DNA of 64,000 nt from Leptospira harrisiae (GCF_002811945.1 NZ_NPDX01000008.1:18150-82149), one strand, 5' to 3'; positions 53,381 to 62,739 are shown, numbered from the stretch's first letter. The notes: generated from the letters alone by a model not told the origin. Translations and numbers: made by a program.

Positions 53381-54345
53381 AAAGCTAGTACCGGATTAAA
53401 TGTCAAAAATGATTCTGAATAATGGTTCCCAAAAATTTTAAACCAGAATTCTCCTGAATTATCAATTTCAAATTGTAGTATGTTCATTTCAGGTGTTAGT
53501 TTATCGTAAAGTGGATGAGGAGTTAGAGTCAAAGTGTCTAAGTTAAAATTCAATAAATGTTTTTTGCCAGGTTTTTTATTTCTTTCCTTCAGAAGTAAGA
53601 TGAGATTGGATTCATCTTCAATACATAAATCGATAAATTCCAGATAAGATCCAAAATAGGATTTCATTGTATCATCATACAAATCAAGTATACTTTTTAA
53701 TTCGCCATCTGGATTGCGGACTTCTAATTTTGAATCTGAATATAAAAAAATCTTTTTGGAATCCACTTTCACTTTCATTGGTGCGGCACTTGTTGAAAAT
53801 TCTGAAACCAACTTCCCATCCAAATCGAGGATATACGCAATCTCTGAATTGTTTTCCGTAACTAGGATTCTGTTTTTCCCTACTTGTTTTAGAAGACTGA
53901 GATTTAAAAAGTCCAAATTACAATTTAACGTTTCCCAAATGGTTCCATCCCAGCGATGAACCAGTCTTCTTCCACTCGTATTGGCAAAAATCACATACGT
54001 ATACTTGCCAATATTTAAAATTTGGAATGGTGCCGTGTTTGCCAATTTTGGAGATGGAACGCTAAAAAACACATCATCCTTAAAGTATAAAATTGAGTTA
54101 GAAGAACTAAACAAGATCCACTCAAGATTGGAATCAAAAGGATTATCACTCGCTAAGTAATATCCAATAGGAAATTCAAAACGTGTAATTTGTTTCCCAT
54201 CATTTCTATAAAGGATAGGACTTTGGTTCCAAGAACCAATCCAAAGATTGCCGAAACAATCTCGTTCAAAGAGTGTTCTTTCAAAGCCGGTTATGATTGA
54301 TTCTTTTTTTATGTCGTTGGTTATAATAGTTTTAATTTCTAACAT
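53377..54345 (-). CDS. Uncharacterised beta-propeller-like protein (322 residues)
   Basis: I do not recognise a named family. The sequence has recurring short beta-rich units spaced 40-50 residues apart: FGNLWIGSWNQSPILYRNDGKQITRF (in pieces, about 31-56), NSILYFKDDVFFSVP (about 85), RRLVHRWDGTIWETL (about 125), SEIAYILDLDGKLVSEF (about 165), KLEVRNPDGELKSIL (about 210), GEFWFKIFGNHYSES (about 293). These look like propeller blades. There is no signal peptide, so it is probably cytoplasmic. It is first in a two-gene leftward unit and overlaps the 1123-residue gene by ATGA. The predicted fold is inference. Confidence 0.75.
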   Translation of the reverse strand: MLEIKTIITNDIKKESIITGFERTLFERDCFGNLWIGSWNQSPILYRNDGKQITRFEFPIGYYLASDNPFDSNLEWILFSSSNSILYFKDDVFFSVPSPKLANTAPFQILNIGKYTYVIFANTSGRRLVHRWDGTIWETLNCNLDFLNLSLLKQVGKNRILVTENNSEIAYILDLDGKLVSEFSTSAAPMKVKVDSKKIFLYSDSKLEVRNPDGELKSILDLYDDTMKSYFGSYLEFIDLCIEDESNLILLLKERNKKPGKKHLLNFNLDTLTLTPHPLYDKLTPEMNILQFEIDNSGEFWFKIFGNHYSESFLTFNPVLAL

Positions 54346-55171
54346 CTTAATTTTTTAAAAAACTTTGAATGCAAATTGAAAACTGTATTTGATTAGGCAA
54401 TTTATTTTTTATTTTAGCATTTTTGAATATAAAAGCCATGAATATCACTACAAGGAAACACATTCGTCTAAAAATTCTTATCATTGAGAATGTACCTAAG
54501 CAATTTAATATGTATCAAAGAATTCTTTAATACATATTAAAAATTAATTATAAAATTTTATGGGAAAACTTTAAGTTACAGTTGTTATGGTGACAAAATA
54601 ATTTGATGATTAAATAATCTTTGTCTTTAAAATTTTTTGAATAAAAAAAGTTTAATTGTATCTTCTGAATTTACGTAAAAAAGAAAAAAGAGGCTATCAT
54701 TTCAAAAATTGTAAAGTCCAAAGAAAAATTAATAATTAAAGAAGGAAGGGGAAGTTGGACATTCGCAAAATTAAAGTTAATTGAACTTCGAAAGTAGGGT
54801 AGTCGGTTCATTTTAGGAATGGAAGGTTTGGTATATTACCATTTTTTTCTATAAACTCATTCGAAACTTCTATTTAAGTAGGAACCTAACAATTAGCGAT
54901 TTCCCTGTATTGGGTTTTGAGGACAGAACGAGAAGGGAGGATGGATTGTGGTGGATTTTACTACCCACCCCGCCGAAGCAGGATCTGCCGATTGTGAGAC
55001 CCTTTGACCTCGTAACGACTGTTCCGGTTGTAAAAACTAACCTTCCTTCTTTGGTGCTGTCAAAAAAATCCCTGTTTATGGAAGAGTTTTTTCTTTACAA
55101 AAGCCAATATTGAATAGAGGATTTGCCCTAGCTTAGCATGGCTAACTACGTATATAATTTTGGAGTACCTA
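54346..55171. other. Gene-free stretch of about 826 bases
   Basis: No convincing gene was found. The first 550 bases are very AT-rich and contain a 38-bp near-perfect palindrome (54504-54541). Bases 54905-55060 are much richer in G and C and contain short self-complementary segments (for example GGTGG with CCACC around 54948-54972) but no protein-like frame that resembles neighbours. The stretch lies between divergent units and probably holds their promoters. Confidence 0.6.
54504..54541. repeat. 38-bp near-perfect palindrome
   Basis: Every position from 54504 pairs with its mirror to 54541 except one (C54516 against A54529). Its centre AAAGAATTCTTT is itself a perfect 12-bp palindrome and the outer arms are TTTAATATGTAT and ATACATATTAAA. 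It is AT-rich and could extrude as a cruciform or bind a large dimeric protein. Confidence 0.7.
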
Positions 55172-56155
55172 ATGATTAAATCTCGTTTCATAAAAGTAAT
55201 AATGCTTCTATGTTTGGTTTCACTTTTTGCAGTGAATTGCAAAAAAAGCAAAACCGTCCTTTCGGACGCATTTCTAATTGAAAACCCAGGTGAAAAAAAA
55301 CCTATTTTAACTCCGGAAGGAAAAGTGAAACGAGGTGAATACGTTACATTGTTAGAAGAAAAAGACTTCAATGGTGTAAAATTCAACTTAGTTGAGATCA
55401 AAGGTGTTAGCACCAAAGGTTGGTTAGAAGAAAAAAATCTTTACGAAGGTGAATTGAAATCCGCAACAGTAATTCGTGATGCTGATTTATATCTTCGTCC
55501 AAATGAAAAAAGTGAAAAATCTGGAAAAGTAAAAGCAGGTTTAGTTGTTTTTGTGATCGAAGAAGCTGATAACTTCACTTTAATCCAATTTCCTGGAAAA
55601 AAATCTTATATCCTTAAAACTGATTTAGGTGATGGCGAAACTGTTGTGAAAACAATTAGTATTGCAGGTTTAGGAGCAGCGACTGTTACTGCATCTTCGC
55701 AATACATTCAAACAGAAGGAAAAGAATTAGATTACGATCCGCGAAATGCATTTGATGGTAAATTCCAAACTGGTTGGTGTGAAGGGAAAACAGGTGATGA
55801 TGGTGTTGGCGAATCACTTACAGTGTCTTTTCCTAATACAATAAAACTAACAGAAATTAGTTTGGTGAATGGACTTGCAAAAAGTGAAGAAAGTTACAAA
55901 AACAACAACCGTATCGCTTCGATCAAAGTAGAAGCATCTTATGGAAAAACTGAAACATTGGATTTTAATGACGATGTTTTTGATTTCCAACCAAAAACTG
56001 TAGATTTAGAAGGAAGTAGTTTTAAATTTGTAATTACTAAAATTCACAAAGGAAAAATTACAGACACTTGTCTAAGTGAAATCAAACTTACAGGTTCAGA
56101 AAAAACATATTCAAGTGAACCTGAAGAAAGTTACGAAGGCACTGACGCAAATTAA
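55172..56155 (+). CDS. Lipoprotein with SH3-like and glycan-binding (discoidin-like) domains
   Basis: This protein of about 327 residues starts at ATG 55172 (GGAG 9-12 bases upstream). The signal peptide leads to a lipobox Cys near 23 (FAVNC). Two SH3-like segments follow (about 45-85 with GEYVTLLEEKDFNGV, and about 92-140 with ADLYLRPNEKSEKSGKVKAG). The C-terminal domain (about 170-325), DPRNAFDGKFQTGWCEG (about 193) and SLTVSFPNTIKLTEISLVNG (about 215), has the jelly-roll pattern of the NADase-type glycan-binding/discoidin group. The probable role is peptidoglycan or glycan binding in the envelope. The next gene, 9 bases on, has an SH3 domain too. Confidence 0.8.
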   Translation: MIKSRFIKVIMLLCLVSLFAVNCKKSKTVLSDAFLIENPGEKKPILTPEGKVKRGEYVTLLEEKDFNGVKFNLVEIKGVSTKGWLEEKNLYEGELKSATVIRDADLYLRPNEKSEKSGKVKAGLVVFVIEEADNFTLIQFPGKKSYILKTDLGDGETVVKTISIAGLGAATVTASSQYIQTEGKELDYDPRNAFDGKFQTGWCEGKTGDDGVGESLTVSFPNTIKLTEISLVNGLAKSEESYKNNNRIASIKVEASYGKTETLDFNDDVFDFQPKTVDLEGSSFKFVITKIHKGKITDTCLSEIKLTGSEKTYSSEPEESYEGTDAN

Positions 56156-56164
56156 AGTTAAATT

Positions 56165-57397
56165 ATGAACCGAGATACTATGAAATTTACTATCGCTCTT
56201 ATGAGCTTCATAATGAGTGTTTCTCTTTTTGCAGACCCTGGTTTTCAGCCAGGTCCTGCGAAAGTTACAGCGGGCGCATTGAATGTCCGTAACATTGCTG
56301 CATCTGGTGGCGATGTGATTGCAACTTTGAAGAGAGGGGATCAGGTCGATGTGATCGATAGATCAACCAACCAAAGTGTAGAAGAAGATATCACCGATTA
56401 TTGGTATAAAATCAATCTTGGTAAGAAAAAATCAGGTTGGGTTTTTGGTGGTTTTATAAGTTTTGAAATGAATCTCGAAGGCGGACTTCGTTGGAAAACT
56501 TTAAATCCAGGTGGTGGTCAAAAGTTTTCAGGTATCGTTGTCTCTAACACTGGTGAGATTGTTGCCGCAACAGAAAAAGGTAATATCCACATAAGTTCCG
56601 ATAGAGGCAAAACTTGGAGAAAATTAGTTCCTCAAGCACTTGGAAACAATATTGGAGTCATCAACAAACTCATTCTCATCAATAGAGAAATTTGGGTAGC
56701 TGCGAGTGGTGACACAGGTGGCGGAATTTGGAAAACTGCCAATGTGGGTCGTTCATGGGCTCAGTTTAGTACTGCACAAGGCCTACGTTCTAACAATGTT
56801 TACGACTTAGCATTTGCAAAAGATGGAAGTGTCATCGTTGCAACCGATAAAGGAATTTCCCAAACCAAAGACGGTGGACAAACTTGGACCTATGACGTTA
56901 ACGGTGAAGAATTAGATAAACAAATCCTTTCTGTGGCTGTTAGTGAAGATGGAAAAGTGTTCGCTGGAACTGCAGATGGTTTGTATGCATTTGTCGAAGG
57001 GAACACTGTGTTTGGTGGAAAAAAAGTATCTTGGAATCGAATTGGTAAAGGAGAACCCAATATGGGTGATTCTATCAATTCAATTGGTGTCACTTCTGAT
57101 GGAAATCTTTTTGTGGGAACCAACCTTGGCGTTAGCAAAAGCAACACTAAAAACCTGTCGAAATGGATAGGTGTTGGTGGCAAATCTGTTGTGAAAGATA
57201 TCTACATGGATGGAAACCGAGTGATTATTGGAACCGATAACGGTTTAAATATTTCTACTGACAATGGTATTTCATGGGTTACTTACAAAACAGACAATGG
57301 TCTTGCAAGTAACAAGATCAATGCGATTGCAGTAAACCCAATGGATAAAGTCATTTGGACCAGTTCTGGTGCAGATGGTTTGAGTTACCACGATTAG
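56165..57397 (+). CDS. Exported SH3-domain and beta-propeller protein
   Basis: This 410-residue protein has a signal peptide (MKFTIALMSFIMSVSLFA; ATG 56165 or 56180 are both possible), then an SH3 domain (about 35-95: VTAGALNVRNIAASGGDVIATLKRGDQVDVID in pieces). A propeller (about 105-405) follows with repeated G-x-x-x-x-A-T-x-x-G-I/L-x-x-S-x-D-x-G-x-x-W units (ATEKGNIHISSDRGKTW, ATDKGISQTKDGGQTW, GTADGLYAF, GTNLGVSKS, GTDNGLNISTDNGISW), the BNR/YCF48 type. It probably acts as an envelope scaffold in the periplasm or on the surface. It is followed by a penicillin-binding protein gene whose start lies only 14 bases after its stop. Confidence 0.82.
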   Translation: MNRDTMKFTIALMSFIMSVSLFADPGFQPGPAKVTAGALNVRNIAASGGDVIATLKRGDQVDVIDRSTNQSVEEDITDYWYKINLGKKKSGWVFGGFISFEMNLEGGLRWKTLNPGGGQKFSGIVVSNTGEIVAATEKGNIHISSDRGKTWRKLVPQALGNNIGVINKLILINREIWVAASGDTGGGIWKTANVGRSWAQFSTAQGLRSNNVYDLAFAKDGSVIVATDKGISQTKDGGQTWTYDVNGEELDKQILSVAVSEDGKVFAGTADGLYAFVEGNTVFGGKKVSWNRIGKGEPNMGDSINSIGVTSDGNLFVGTNLGVSKSNTKNLSKWIGVGGKSVVKDIYMDGNRVIIGTDNGLNISTDNGISWVTYKTDNGLASNKINAIAVNPMDKVIWTSSGADGLSYHD

Positions 57398-57411
57398 GGT
57401 TTTTTCGTTTC

Positions 57412-59694
57412 GTGAATTGGAATACCTTAGTACAGATTGTTCGAAGGTATTCCAATGTATTCCTAACATTTTTAAAAGATAAAAAAAACCAAATTCGTCG
57501 TTATCTGATTCGCGGATTTATTTTTTCTGTATTTTTTCTCTTCCTACTCACATGTTATCAAACTGCTGTATTTTTTTATCATAAAAAATCGATCACTCAT
57601 GACTTAGAACAGCTACAAACTGCATTAACAAAAAACGGTAGTACTGCTATGGTACCTAAGCAGCTCGTATTGATTTTTGATCGAAATCAAAATGTCATAG
57701 GTAAATATAACTCGGGCGTTTCACTTACATTATCGGCAAAACAATGTAATGAAGCAAAAGTGTTTCAACAAACATTAATTGCCTCCGAAGACAGGGAATT
57801 TTTGACACATTCCGGATTCTCAATCAAGGGAGTGCTTAGAGCATTCATTCAGAATTTATTATCATTTAGGATTAGGCAAGGTGGAGGAACCATTTCTCAA
57901 CAACTTGCTCGTAATTTATTTACTGATAAAACTCGTAATTCAATTAACAGAAAGATTTATGAAACAATAGTTGCCTTGTATTTAGAATCGATTCTTGGAA
58001 AATCCGAAATCATTTGTCTCTATATGAATAAGGCTTATTTCGGGCAAAATTCGTATGGTGTAGAAGAGGCAGCTAGATATTATTTCAATAAATCAGTGAC
58101 TAAACTTACTTATGCAGAAGCAAGTTTACTTGTGGGTTTATTACCGGCACCTTCTCTATACAATCCCATTCGCAATCCAGAAGTTGCATTTAAAAAACAA
58201 AAAGCTGTAATGATGGCTCTGGTTGATATTGAAGTCCTCACCGAAAAAAAAGCTCAGAAGAATCTAAATGAATTCAGAGTTTTCTATCAAATCAAAGAGA
58301 ACGATGAAGACAATCCCCACGGTACCATTGCAAAAAATGGAACAAATCGTTTGTTCCAAGTAAATGATGCACCTGAAATTAATGAATATGTATTAAAGCA
58401 TTTGAATGAGACAATAGAAGGGTTTCATGAATCAGAAGCAAATATAAAAGTATATACAACAATCGATATTCTAAAACAAAAAACATCTACAAACGTTTTA
58501 AATGCAGATATAGAATCCTTAAGATGGAACTTTCGTAACCAAGCGACATTCAGTTATAATGAAAGTAAAAATTATGCCTCAGGTATCAATGGGGTGATAT
58601 TTTCAATCCATCCTTTCACTGGTGATGTGTTGGCAGTTTCCGGTGGAATCAAAAACGGAGATTATTATCGCAATATGATACGCACTTTTTATATGAGACG
58701 CCAAGTTGGCTCTGCTTTAAAAGGATTTTTGTATTGTGCTGCTCTAGAGGAAGGCACTATCGAACCCAACACAATTCTAAAGGATGAGCCAATCAATATA
58801 TCGGGATATAAACCTAAAAATTGGTATGGAAAGTATCTTGGCGATATTACCATTGAACAAGCATTACAACAATCCGTAAATACAGTCGCAGTTACGGTTT
58901 TAAAAGATTTAGGAATTTCTAATTACGTTGATTATCTGGCGAATGGTTTAAATTTATCTTACTCTGAAAAAGATAGATTTCCAAAAGATTTAACATTGGC
59001 TTTAGGATCCGCTGATTTTTCGCCTCTAGAAGTCGCCATTCTCTATTCTGAAATTGTGAACGGTGGTGAAATTATCGAAGAAACCATCATTAGAAAAATT
59101 GTCCTCAATGAGGATGTGATTTTTGAGTCTAACTCTAGTTCAAGCAGTCATAAAAAACTATTTAATTCTAAAAATACATCTACCATCATTCATTTTTTAA
59201 AATCAGTGTTTGCTAGTGGTGGTACTGCCTCTTGGATTGGGAAAAAACAAAAACAAAATTCGAAGTTTTTGAATTTTGACATCGCTGGGAAATCAGGAAC
59301 CGTTGAAAATGATAATGCAAATTTTAAAAAACTAAAAGGAGCTCGAGATATTTGGTTTGTGGGAATCACTCCAGAGGAAATAACGGTTGTTTGGTTTGGG
59401 CATGAAAAAGGAGTCCCTATCCCGGGCTCAGGCTCTTCAATGGCAGCATCTACTTGGGCACAATATGCGCAAAATGCAATTCATCCAAATGATAAAAATC
59501 GAAAATTTAATTTAGATTTTGTACCGCAACCTGAAGATATGGAAGTTCCAACAAACTCTTCATGGGATCTACCGTCTGCGGAAGGAGAGAAGGAACCTGC
59601 GGATGAAACGGTTCCTTACGACAAGGATCGAGAAGATTCGATTCCGAATGAAGAGAAATTTTATACAACACCTACAGAGAAACCTAAAGGTTAA
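57412..59694 (+). CDS. Class A penicillin-binding protein (PBP1-like)
   Basis: This bifunctional peptidoglycan synthase is about 760 residues. A cytoplasmic tail and one helix (RYLIRGFIFSVFFLFLLTC) lead to the glycosyltransferase domain: ASEDREFLTHSGFSIKGVLRA (in pieces, with the catalytic Glu), GGGTISQQLARNLF, KSEIICLYMNKAYFGQNSYGVEEAARYYF (in pieces). The transpeptidase domain holds the S-x-x-K motif in QVGSALKGF (Ser near 425), the S-x-N motif QSVNTVAV, and KSGT in IAGKSGTVEND. An acidic C-terminal tail follows. I start at GTG 57412, since an in-frame TTG at 57355 overlaps the upstream gene; neither is certain. Confidence 0.9.
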   Translation: MNWNTLVQIVRRYSNVFLTFLKDKKNQIRRYLIRGFIFSVFFLFLLTCYQTAVFFYHKKSITHDLEQLQTALTKNGSTAMVPKQLVLIFDRNQNVIGKYNSGVSLTLSAKQCNEAKVFQQTLIASEDREFLTHSGFSIKGVLRAFIQNLLSFRIRQGGGTISQQLARNLFTDKTRNSINRKIYETIVALYLESILGKSEIICLYMNKAYFGQNSYGVEEAARYYFNKSVTKLTYAEASLLVGLLPAPSLYNPIRNPEVAFKKQKAVMMALVDIEVLTEKKAQKNLNEFRVFYQIKENDEDNPHGTIAKNGTNRLFQVNDAPEINEYVLKHLNETIEGFHESEANIKVYTTIDILKQKTSTNVLNADIESLRWNFRNQATFSYNESKNYASGINGVIFSIHPFTGDVLAVSGGIKNGDYYRNMIRTFYMRRQVGSALKGFLYCAALEEGTIEPNTILKDEPINISGYKPKNWYGKYLGDITIEQALQQSVNTVAVTVLKDLGISNYVDYLANGLNLSYSEKDRFPKDLTLALGSADFSPLEVAILYSEIVNGGEIIEETIIRKIVLNEDVIFESNSSSSSHKKLFNSKNTSTIIHFLKSVFASGGTASWIGKKQKQNSKFLNFDIAGKSGTVENDNANFKKLKGARDIWFVGITPEEITVVWFGHEKGVPIPGSGSSMAASTWAQYAQNAIHPNDKNRKFNLDFVPQPEDMEVPTNSSWDLPSAEGEKEPADETVPYDKDREDSIPNEEKFYTTPTEKPKG

Positions 59695-59725
59695 AGTTAA
59701 ATCATATCATTCAATTTTTGGATTT

Positions 59726-60358
59726 CTATTTGGATGCTATCCCATAGATATGCGGTCTTATTGGGAAAAATATAGTTTTTAAGGAAAGTTTTTCAATTTT
59801 GAGATTTGAAAAACCAGCATCGATTAATGTATTATACGTATCTCTATTTAAATTGCACCCTTCAAAAAACCAATGCCAAGGATAATGCAATTTGTCTTGT
59901 ATCCATTTAAGAAGTGTTCCCTTATTTGCCTCTACATGTTCCAGGAAAATAAATTTACCACCAGGTTTTAAAACTCGTTTAATTTCATTTAAAACAAGAA
60001 TTGGATCTTCAACTGTACAAAGTACTAAACTACAAACTATAGTATCAATGGTAGAATTTGCAAATGGTAATTTGTCAGCATATAAATTCAAAATCTCCAA
60101 GTTGACCTTGTACTTTTGTGCAGATTTTTGAAGTAAATGATGCATTCCTAAGTTTGGTTCAATTGCAAGTAAAGTCGTATTCTGCTTATAATATCTCATA
60201 TTAGAACCCACACCAGGTCCTAACTCTACAATTGTATTAGGCAGATTTGCATAAATATTATATTTTATATTTCGATATTTATAGTGCATATATCTTTGTA
60301 GATAGTGGAAAAAATAAGCATTCACTAAGCTCAATTTTGAAATTTTTTGAGTACACAT
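59726..60358 (-). CDS. SAM-dependent methyltransferase (class I, METTL7-like)
   Basis: This 210-residue protein has the class I methyltransferase pattern: motif I VELGPGVGSNMRYY (about 44), motif II LLAIEPNLGMH (about 63), ADKLPFANSTIDTIVCSLVLCTVEDP (in pieces, about 93, motif III/IV), and VLNEIKRVLKPGGKFIFLEHVEANKGTL (in pieces, about 122). The N-terminal helix region and length resemble the METTL7/UbiE-type small methyltransferases, so lipid or thiol substrates are possible. AGAAGGAGA lies before the ATG at 60358. It is 33 bases after the hotdog-like gene on the same strand and probably co-transcribed. Confidence 0.85.
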   Translation of the reverse strand: MCTQKISKLSLVNAYFFHYLQRYMHYKYRNIKYNIYANLPNTIVELGPGVGSNMRYYKQNTTLLAIEPNLGMHHLLQKSAQKYKVNLEILNLYADKLPFANSTIDTIVCSLVLCTVEDPILVLNEIKRVLKPGGKFIFLEHVEANKGTLLKWIQDKLHYPWHWFFEGCNLNRDTYNTLIDAGFSNLKIEKLSLKTIFFPIRPHIYGIASK

Positions 60359-60391
60359 GATGATGAATCTCCTTCTGAATAGAATTATAGG

Positions 60392-61177
60392 TTATTTATG
60401 ATTTTCTGAATTCCAATTTCCCGGAATCATCCAGTATGCTTCAGAGTAGGCAACACATTTAAAATCACTCAAACGATAAATAGCAGTACCTGCAATTCTT
60501 TGTCTTCGGTTCCTTCCGATTTCCCAAGCTTGAATGGCATAAGTGTCGTTTACTGAAATATTTTCATTGATTCTTGCTCTAAGTTTTACTAGCACAATCA
60601 TAATAGGATCAACAAAAGAAACTGCAAATCCACCTGGACAATCTAATGCTGCCCAAACAATTTCATTAAGAATCTTATCATTCGTATCTCCCAATTTTTT
60701 CCAAGGGTTCCAAATTGCTCCATGAAGATATGCGAATCCAGTTTGATCTGAAATTTTTGCAGGGAAAATTCGCATTCCGTCTTCATGTTCGCGTTCAGGA
60801 CCACAAACAAAACAAGTGGAGAATGGATGTTTTTGAAATCCTAAATATTCATGAATTGGTTTCCTAATCTCCTCAATAGATTTATTATCAAATTTTGGAA
60901 AAGGAAGATAAAAATCGTTATCTTCCTGTCCTTCAGCAATGATGACATTATTATCTATATCTAATAATTTTATTTTGTTTATACTTGGATCTTTTACGAA
61001 ATATAATGGCTGGTTTAATGGTGCGGGTGATTTAATTTTTATAACGGAAGCATTGTTTTGGATCTGGTTTGCTGTAATCCCGGCGATATAACCTCCGTTT
61101 CCACTCATCGGAGGACCACAATATTTTTCATTGATTTGAATACTTTGATTGTTAAGACTGGAAGGAGTATCTTTCAT
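60392..61177 (-). CDS. Thioesterase-like (hotdog) superfamily protein
   Basis: This 261-residue protein I assign only tentatively to the hotdog thioesterase-like group. It has GPPMSGNGGYIAGI near the N-terminus (about 22), SAPLNQPLYFV-like strand sequence, a HPFSTCFVCGPEREHEDGMRIFPA segment (in pieces, about 117), WAALDCPGGFAV (about 178) as a buried helix, and a final WEIGRNRRQRIAGTAIY (about 220) strand. The CxxC in CFVCG may be structural. It is divergent from the MarR regulator gene at 61290 and may be its target, together with the methyltransferase. Confidence 0.68.
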   Translation of the reverse strand: MKDTPSSLNNQSIQINEKYCGPPMSGNGGYIAGITANQIQNNASVIKIKSPAPLNQPLYFVKDPSINKIKLLDIDNNVIIAEGQEDNDFYLPFPKFDNKSIEEIRKPIHEYLGFQKHPFSTCFVCGPEREHEDGMRIFPAKISDQTGFAYLHGAIWNPWKKLGDTNDKILNEIVWAALDCPGGFAVSFVDPIMIVLVKLRARINENISVNDTYAIQAWEIGRNRRQRIAGTAIYRLSDFKCVAYSEAYWMIPGNWNSENHK

Positions 61178-61289
61178 AAATATTTGTTTAAAGTATAAAT
61201 TGTAAAGGTCAAGGCATTTGATCTAAGGCAAGATTCGGCTAGTTCATAATTGCTTTGGGTACAAAGTATTTTTTTTGGAGTTATAATGA

Positions 61290-61718
61290 ATGAGTGCACA
61301 ACCTGAAAAAATTATGCATTTATTGTCTGGAATTTCTGATAGGATATTTGTAAATCTAACTTCTAGTTATAAAAAGGAAGGATATACCGATATAACACCT
61401 TCCCAAGGTGCAGTGTTGTGCGCTTTACATAATAAAGTCCCTCAAACAATGACTTCAATTTCGCAGCAAGTATATAGAGATCCTTCTACCGTTACGCAGA
61501 TAGTTAAAAAGTTAGAAGTAAATGGCTACTTAGAACGTAGAAAAAATATAAATGATTCTCGAAAAACTGAAATCATTCTTACCGAAAAGGGAAAGATTGC
61601 TCGGCTCGCAATCGTTCGTTCATCAAGGAAAATGTTTACCAAAATTTATAAATATACTTCTTTTGAAGAACGCAGATTACTGATTTCTCTTTTAGAAAAG
61701 GTGAATGCAGGAAGCTGA
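61290..61718 (+). CDS. MarR family transcriptional regulator
   Basis: This 142-residue winged-helix regulator has a MarR domain in order: helix ISDRIFVNLTSSYKKEGY, TPSQGAVLCALHNKVPQ, TMTSISQQVYRDPSTVTQIVKKLEVNGYLERRKNINDSRKTEIILTEKG (in pieces), and a C-terminal dimer helix. ATG 61290 is preceded by GGAG nine bases upstream; ATG 61286 would be out of frame. It is divergent from the hotdog-like gene (61177) and may repress that gene and the methyltransferase behind it. No clear palindrome was found in the gap. Confidence 0.88.
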   Translation: MSAQPEKIMHLLSGISDRIFVNLTSSYKKEGYTDITPSQGAVLCALHNKVPQTMTSISQQVYRDPSTVTQIVKKLEVNGYLERRKNINDSRKTEIILTEKGKIARLAIVRSSRKMFTKIYKYTSFEERRLLISLLEKVNAGS

Positions 61719-61885
61719 GAGTATATATTAGATCTAAAGTGTTACCTATGTGCCTTCTATACAACCAAGTATCGCTTGTTATGTGACATAAGATCAATTA
61801 TGGGAAGTCCCTCAATGCATCACGTATAAATCTACTTAAAAGTTCAAGCATCCTTTCTAGCGAATGAACTGTGGTAAACGGAGGT

Positions 61886-62551
61886 TTAATAAGTGACAAT
61901 GTTTGCTTTGTTTCTCGAATCGATAGATTTGTTAATAAACATTTTCTCTGATCTGCCCACTAATTTTGCATTTTCACCTTTCCCGCCACCACAGTCAGCT
62001 GGTAAAAAATTTAGCTGTGAAGCATACGGAATATAAACTGGCGGTTGAAAGTCTTTTTCATCGAGGTATTCTCTCGCTTCCGCAAAGATAGAAAATTCAC
62101 CTGTGCTTTCTTGAGTTAGATTCTGGAAACAAATGCATACCCGTTGCCCTTCATTTATATCTATTTCCAACAGAGCCGGCTCCATTGAGGTGTAGGTATC
62201 AATCACTCGATTTTTTGCGTAATTATGAATTCTGACTGCAAAGTATGATAAACGGAAAACATGTTTTCCGGGAGTCATATAGAACTGTGACTTCCCGTCT
62301 ACTTTTCCTATTCCAATGATCCCAAGAGAGAATCCATAATCCTGAAGATTCTCCTTGAAGTCTTTACCATCGATACTAAGAATTAGAAAATTAGAAATTC
62401 TTAATTCTCCTAATTTCGAAGTGTCGATTGGCTGCGGATCGGATGGATGGTTTGGGTAGACATAATACTTTGTACAATGATTTGTTAGTAATAATATGAG
62501 TATGAGTTGTAGAACTTTTTTAAACGATAACGAGTTGCTTAAAATGCGCAT
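61886..62551 (-). CDS. Uncharacterised lipoprotein
   Basis: This 221-residue protein has a signal peptide (FKKVLQLILILLLTNHC) with a lipobox Cys near 26. The mature part is probably a beta-sandwich: LRISNFLILSIDGKDFKEN (about 48), the MTPGKHVFRLSYFAVRI segment (about 92), then RVCICFQNLTQESTGEFSIFAEAREYLD (in pieces, about 133), and a Gly-rich LPADCGGGKGENAKL tail. The MTPGKH phrase recalls a PEGA-like domain, though I could not confirm one. I do not recognise a function. It lies between the MarR regulator and the toxin-antitoxin cassette. Confidence 0.68.
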   Translation of the reverse strand: MRILSNSLSFKKVLQLILILLLTNHCTKYYVYPNHPSDPQPIDTSKLGELRISNFLILSIDGKDFKENLQDYGFSLGIIGIGKVDGKSQFYMTPGKHVFRLSYFAVRIHNYAKNRVIDTYTSMEPALLEIDINEGQRVCICFQNLTQESTGEFSIFAEAREYLDEKDFQPPVYIPYASQLNFLPADCGGGKGENAKLVGRSEKMFINKSIDSRNKANIVTY

Positions 62552-62739
62552 AGGATTAAATCACAATATTTCTATAAATAGTCAAAGAGAATATTGTTGA
62601 AAACTTGAATCAAATTTATTTTTCTAAGGCAATCTCCCATGCAACTAGAATTCCCAATCTAGTTTTAGCTTCGAGAAGTAAGATTATAAATTATAGCTGC
62701 GACGGACAGTAATTCCGATCAAAATAGATAAACAACTAA

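Noticed and set aside
50232..53959. Plus-strand open frames opposite the 1123- and 322-residue genes
   Set aside because: They are short, lack ribosome sites and are explained by the long minus-strand genes with an ATGA overlap.
54910..55113. Open frame of 67 codons on the plus strand in the gene-free stretch
   Set aside because: It has no ribosome site, sits in a G/C-rich island with self-complementary parts and does not resemble a protein domain.
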